Shown here one piece after another: positions 60,989 through 64,000 of a stretch of DNA of 64,000 nt. The stretch lies in the NCBI GenBank assembly GCA_019913005.1, contig JAIOHL010000150.1:1-64000 (forward strand), in the 5' to 3' direction. The stretch is from Anaerolineae bacterium. GTDB taxonomy: Bacteria; Chloroflexota; Anaerolineae; Aggregatilineales; J027. Below the pieces are notes generated by a model. It made no database searches. It saw only the letters and a program-made list of their open reading frames with translations, and was not told the origin of the DNA. Position 1 is the first letter of the stretch; the number at the start of each line of letters is the position of its first letter. A program made the position numbers and the translations under genes.

Positions 60989-61834
60989 CTATTGATTGAC
61001 TTCGGCTAAGTATTGGCGGGCGGCCCAACCTTGACGGTTTGGATTGGTAATCCCTTCGACCTGACAAAATTCAAGGCTCGTCCCATCTACGGCGACACTG
61101 GTCTGTGGCCCTCCAACAATCGTGAATTGCTCACCATCGGGGGCGACTGAAAGGATATTTTGTCCCTGCTGTGGTTCGCTGCGGATGCTGAGACCTGTTG
61201 GCGCAGTTCCGACCACTTCGACAAGTGCCCCAAGCGGACAACCTGTGGTTACTCCCGGAATACCAGTTTGGGTTGGCTGCGCGGTGGGTACGGGTGTATT
61301 GATGGCTTGGGCAGTAGGTGGCACACTTCCCGGTGTCGTGGCAGGTTGCACATTTGTGTTATTGGTTGGTTGCCCAACCGTATTGCCTGTCAGCGCATTG
61401 GTAACGACAATGACCTGCGGCGTTTGGTCGCCTAGAATGAAATTTTCACCTGCATTCAGCGCGAATGCCAACAACAAAACCGCACCCCCACCGACAACGA
61501 GAATCAACACGACCAACGACCACCATGGCAAATAGAGGCCGCTGTCTTTTTTGCTGCGCGGGGCTTTAGGAACACGCACAGGTGCGGCTTCGACAGGTCG
61601 TTGCCCTCCTGTATAGCGCGATGGGCCAAGTGGTGGCGGCGCAGCAGGGGGTGGCGAACTCGGCGGCGGGTAGGGTTCGGAATATTGGGGCGGTGGCGGA
61701 CTCATGCGGCGCTGGCTTTCATAACCGCGACGTGGCATCCGTTCCGGCAGAGGTAGTTTCTCTTCTGGACGGGTCGAATCAAACATACGGGTGGGGTCTT
61801 CGGACGGGTCGATAGGAGGGGGTTGGTTGCTCAT
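60989..61834 (-). CDS. Proline-rich membrane protein with extracytoplasmic SH3-like domain
   Basis: The 281-residue product has a Pro-rich cytoplasmic N-terminus (about 45-75), a basic cluster, one TM helix at about 105-127, a Thr/Gln/Pro/Asn-rich linker (about 135-200), and a C-terminal domain (about 203-281) that reads as a bacterial SH3-like domain (GLSIRSEPQQGQNILSVAPDGEQFTIVGG and GWAARQYLAEV). Such domains often bind cell wall or glycans. It precedes ligA by 12 bases with no known function link. Confidence 0.8.
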   Translation of the reverse strand: MSNQPPPIDPSEDPTRMFDSTRPEEKLPLPERMPRRGYESQRRMSPPPPQYSEPYPPPSSPPPAAPPPLGPSRYTGGQRPVEAAPVRVPKAPRSKKDSGLYLPWWSLVVLILVVGGGAVLLLAFALNAGENFILGDQTPQVIVVTNALTGNTVGQPTNNTNVQPATTPGSVPPTAQAINTPVPTAQPTQTGIPGVTTGCPLGALVEVVGTAPTGLSIRSEPQQGQNILSVAPDGEQFTIVGGPQTSVAVDGTSLEFCQVEGITNPNRQGWAARQYLAEVNQ

Positions 61835-61858
61835 AGGGTTATTTTCCTTATCCCTTCA

Positions 61859-63598
61859 TCACTGACCGCGTGATCGCAGCCAATCCAATAATTGCCCCGT
61901 TGTCCATGTATTGATAACATTTTCGGGCTGAATCCACCCTCGACGGGCCGTTGCGACTCCGTAATGGGTCAAATCCAACTCACCAGCGCTATGTGCATCG
62001 GTGTTGATGGCGAGCTTAATTCCCAATTCTTGGGCACGGCGGGCATGGCTGTCATCCAAATCTAAGCGGCGCGGATTCGCGTTAATTTCCATCACGGTGC
62101 CATGCTCACGGGCGGCTGTAAATACTGTATCCATATCTAAATCGGCGGGTTCGCGTTCGGGGATGAGTTGACCACGCGGGTGCCCAATGATGTCCACATG
62201 CGGATTACGAATAGCATTCAATAATCGCTGTGTAATTTCCTCACGCGGTTGGCGCAAACTGGTATGTAATGAAGCGATCACCAAATCGAGTTGCGCCAAT
62301 ACCTCGTCGGGGTAATCCAGCGTACCATCCGACTTGATTTCCATTTCCGTCCCATGCAGCACCGTGAAATCCGGCCCCATTTCAGCGTCCACCCCACGGA
62401 TCGCCTTTCGCTGTTCCATCAGGCGCTCAATGCTGAGGCCATTGGCAATGCCTAGACTCCGCGAATGGTCGGTGATGACGATATGGCTTAGTCCGCGCTG
62501 GCGGGCTGCTTCTGCCATCTCACGTATCGAAAGATGGCCGTCGCTCCATGTCGTGTGAATATGCAAATCGCCACGAATATCTGCCAATTCAATCAGATGG
62601 GTTAAATTGCCAGCCTGCGCTGCCTCAACCTCGCCTCGATCCTCGCGCAGTTCTGGCGGGACGTAGGGCAGGCCCAGTGTTTTATAAACTTCTTCCTCCG
62701 TCGCGCACAAAACTACTTCTTCGTTAGTCTCTGCATTTGAAAAAGCGGTTTCGTTTAAACTCAACCCTTGTTTTAGGGCGATTTCGCGCAGCCGGACATT
62801 ATGATCTTTCGACCCGGTGAAATAGGAGAGGGCCGTACCATAACGCGCCGCTGGCAAAACACGCACATCCACCTGTAGCCCTTGCAGCAGTTCCACCGAA
62901 CTTTTGGTCGGGCCATGACCCAAAATTCGCGCAACATCAGGCCGATTGACAAAGGCATCCATAATGGGCGCGGCGTCATCCGACACAATCAAAATATCCA
63001 CATCCCCGATGGTGGATTTATAGCGCCGCAGACTGCCTGCAATATCGCCATATTGGGCCTGTGGGAGCTTCAGCAGATCACTTAAGATGGATTGGGCAAT
63101 GGGCAGAACGATTCCAATCGAGAGGCGGTTGGTGCGCCGTTTGAGGGCTTCAATTCCCTCTAAAATCTTCTGTTCGCTTTTCGCCCCCATCCCGCTCATT
63201 CCGCGCAATTTACCTTCGCGTGCAGCACTTTCCAAGTCAGGCAGCGTGAGAATACCTAATTCTTGCCAGAAGCGTTTTACCTTTTTTGGCCCAACGCCGT
63301 TGACATGTAGAATTTCGACCAGACTCAACGGGATTTCCGCTGTAATCCGCGTGTAAAATTGCAGTTCACCCGTCGTCAGCATTTCCTCAATTTTGTCGGC
63401 CAGCGTCTCCCCGATATTAGGTAGTTCGGTCAGCTTGCCTTCAGCATGGATGGCAGTGAGATCGCGTGGCAAATCCCGAATGGTCTGTGCGCCTTCACGA
63501 TAAGCCAAGACCCGGAAAACGCTCTCACCTTTGATTTCGAGGAGATCGGCAATGTTTTCGAAAATTTCTGCAATGTCGCGGTTGGTTAGCCGTGCCAA
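61859..63598 (-). CDS. polX: DNA polymerase/3'-5' exonuclease PolX
   Basis: The 579-residue protein joins a family X polymerase (HhH8 1-80; fingers; GSLRR at 178-182; catalytic DVD at 189-191) with a C-terminal PHP domain (GDLHIHTTWSDG near 338, and HPRGQLIPER, NANPRRLD). It fills gaps in base-excision repair; PHP gives exonuclease activity. I chose TTG 63598: GAGGAC is 6 bases upstream and the size matches bacterial PolX (about 570). Upstream frame of 37 codons looks non-coding. Its end is 24 bases from the SH3-like gene. Confidence 0.9.
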   Translation of the reverse strand: MARLTNRDIAEIFENIADLLEIKGESVFRVLAYREGAQTIRDLPRDLTAIHAEGKLTELPNIGETLADKIEEMLTTGELQFYTRITAEIPLSLVEILHVNGVGPKKVKRFWQELGILTLPDLESAAREGKLRGMSGMGAKSEQKILEGIEALKRRTNRLSIGIVLPIAQSILSDLLKLPQAQYGDIAGSLRRYKSTIGDVDILIVSDDAAPIMDAFVNRPDVARILGHGPTKSSVELLQGLQVDVRVLPAARYGTALSYFTGSKDHNVRLREIALKQGLSLNETAFSNAETNEEVVLCATEEEVYKTLGLPYVPPELREDRGEVEAAQAGNLTHLIELADIRGDLHIHTTWSDGHLSIREMAEAARQRGLSHIVITDHSRSLGIANGLSIERLMEQRKAIRGVDAEMGPDFTVLHGTEMEIKSDGTLDYPDEVLAQLDLVIASLHTSLRQPREEITQRLLNAIRNPHVDIIGHPRGQLIPEREPADLDMDTVFTAAREHGTVMEINANPRRLDLDDSHARRAQELGIKLAINTDAHSAGELDLTHYGVATARRGWIQPENVINTWTTGQLLDWLRSRGQ

Positions 63599-63697
63599 TG
63601 GACAGTCCTCTGTTGCTGGCGATTCAATTTCTAAAGTAAGTATAGCGCAAGCGTATGGCCTTTGCAGGTCGCATCCTGCACGCTCGGCCACCCTCCA

Positions 63698-63726
63698 AAT
63701 ATAGCACATTTATTCTGTTTTTTGAA
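63698..63726 (-). promoter_or_regulatory. Putative promoter of polX
   Basis: On the minus strand TTCAAA (63726-63721, four of six) and TATATT (63703-63698, five of six) are 17 bases apart, giving a leader of about 90 bases before TTG 63598. The rest of 63599-63920 (322 bases) holds no gene that I can support; the right half is A/T-rich and should contain the promoter of the zinc-ribbon gene. Confidence 0.45.
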
Positions 63727-63920
63727 CCCGTATAGAAGACCGTATGAGATTGGTTATATTTGCGCTACAATCACCCCTTGTGAACAATTTAAGGTAAAAT
63801 AGTGGATGAATTTAGGCTTGATGCAAAAATTCATTTTTTAAGGTAGAAGACTTACATATTATTAGAAAAATTATCTCGGACGCAATGATTATCTACTACA
63901 CGGATTGATGCGGGGGAACT

Positions 63921-64000
63921 ATGCAGAAATGCCCAACCTGCGGTCACACGAACCGCCCCGGTGTTGTTTTTTGTGAGAACTGCGGTACCAATCTCATCGC
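63921..64000 (+). CDS. Zinc-ribbon protein, 5' part only
   Basis: A rightward reading frame opens at ATG 63921 behind GGGGGAACT and runs off the window. The 26 visible residues contain two CxxC knuckles, CPTCG (4-8) and CENCG (18-22), forming an N-terminal double-Cys zinc ribbon (DUF-type zinc_ribbon_2). In many bacteria this ribbon heads a membrane or FHA/regulator protein. The function is unknown until the rest is seen. Confidence 0.7.
   Translation, partial: MQKCPTCGHTNRPGVVFCENCGTNLI

Noticed and set aside
63778-63800. TTGTGA and TAAAAT as a promoter for the zinc-ribbon gene
   Set aside because: Spacer is only 11 bases, too short for a sigma70-type promoter.

Overview
The window is bacterial chromosome of moderate GC content, most consistent with a free-living, respiring member of the Chloroflexota (Anaerolineae-like). 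This is inferred from gene content and style: very large GAF/PAS sensor kinases, many small lipoproteins, a Rieske/cytochrome b complex beside a full System I cytochrome c maturation operon, a chelatase-type AAA+/VWA pair without photosynthesis genes, and PolX. No 16S rRNA is present to prove it. There is no prophage, transposase or CRISPR array; almost everything is densely packed housekeeping or signalling DNA.

Layout. 1-2350: a membrane-anchored unknown, a small HTH regulator, tRNA-Pro, a candidate 6S-like structured RNA and tRNA-Gly. 2473-5848: homogentisate dioxygenase, a coupled flavoprotein and an M32 carboxypeptidase. 6022-10100: a LysM protein, a receiver-TadZ/CpaE protein, a lipoprotein and two divergent unknowns. 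10432-21038: a signalling block with a sugar-binding-type lipoprotein lacking its transporter, a HAMP-GAF membrane receptor and a 2644-residue histidine kinase with nine GAF and three PAS domains. 21105-24705: an HDAC-family deacetylase, tRNA-Met, a lipoprotein and a four-repeat secreted protein. 24783-33225: SbcC, acyl-CoA ligase, GNAT, an acyl-CoA mutase large subunit with non-methylmalonyl active-site residues, Dtd and a methyltransferase. 33348-37811: an AAA+/VWA/macro-domain operon, a small membrane protein and a GT87-like membrane protein.

38157-51504 is the functional core. Rieske protein, cytochrome b and two membrane c-type cytochromes form a quinol-oxidising complex. They are followed by ccmE-F-H-G-I-like, an unknown coupled gene, then ccmA-B-C-D, which attaches the haems those cytochromes need. 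51576-63598 carries a GAF protein, a metal-type ABC transporter pair, a prephenate-dehydrogenase-like protein, an Asp/Glu racemase, HD and M50 proteins, RlmI, LigA, an SH3-like protein and PolX. A zinc-ribbon protein begins at the right edge.

The items most worth follow-up are the split haem domain in the 40688 cytochrome, the CxxxY-type CcmE, the unknown gene inside the ccm operon, the mutase substrate-pocket changes, the AAA+/VWA/macro operon, the sensory block and the 6S-like RNA.
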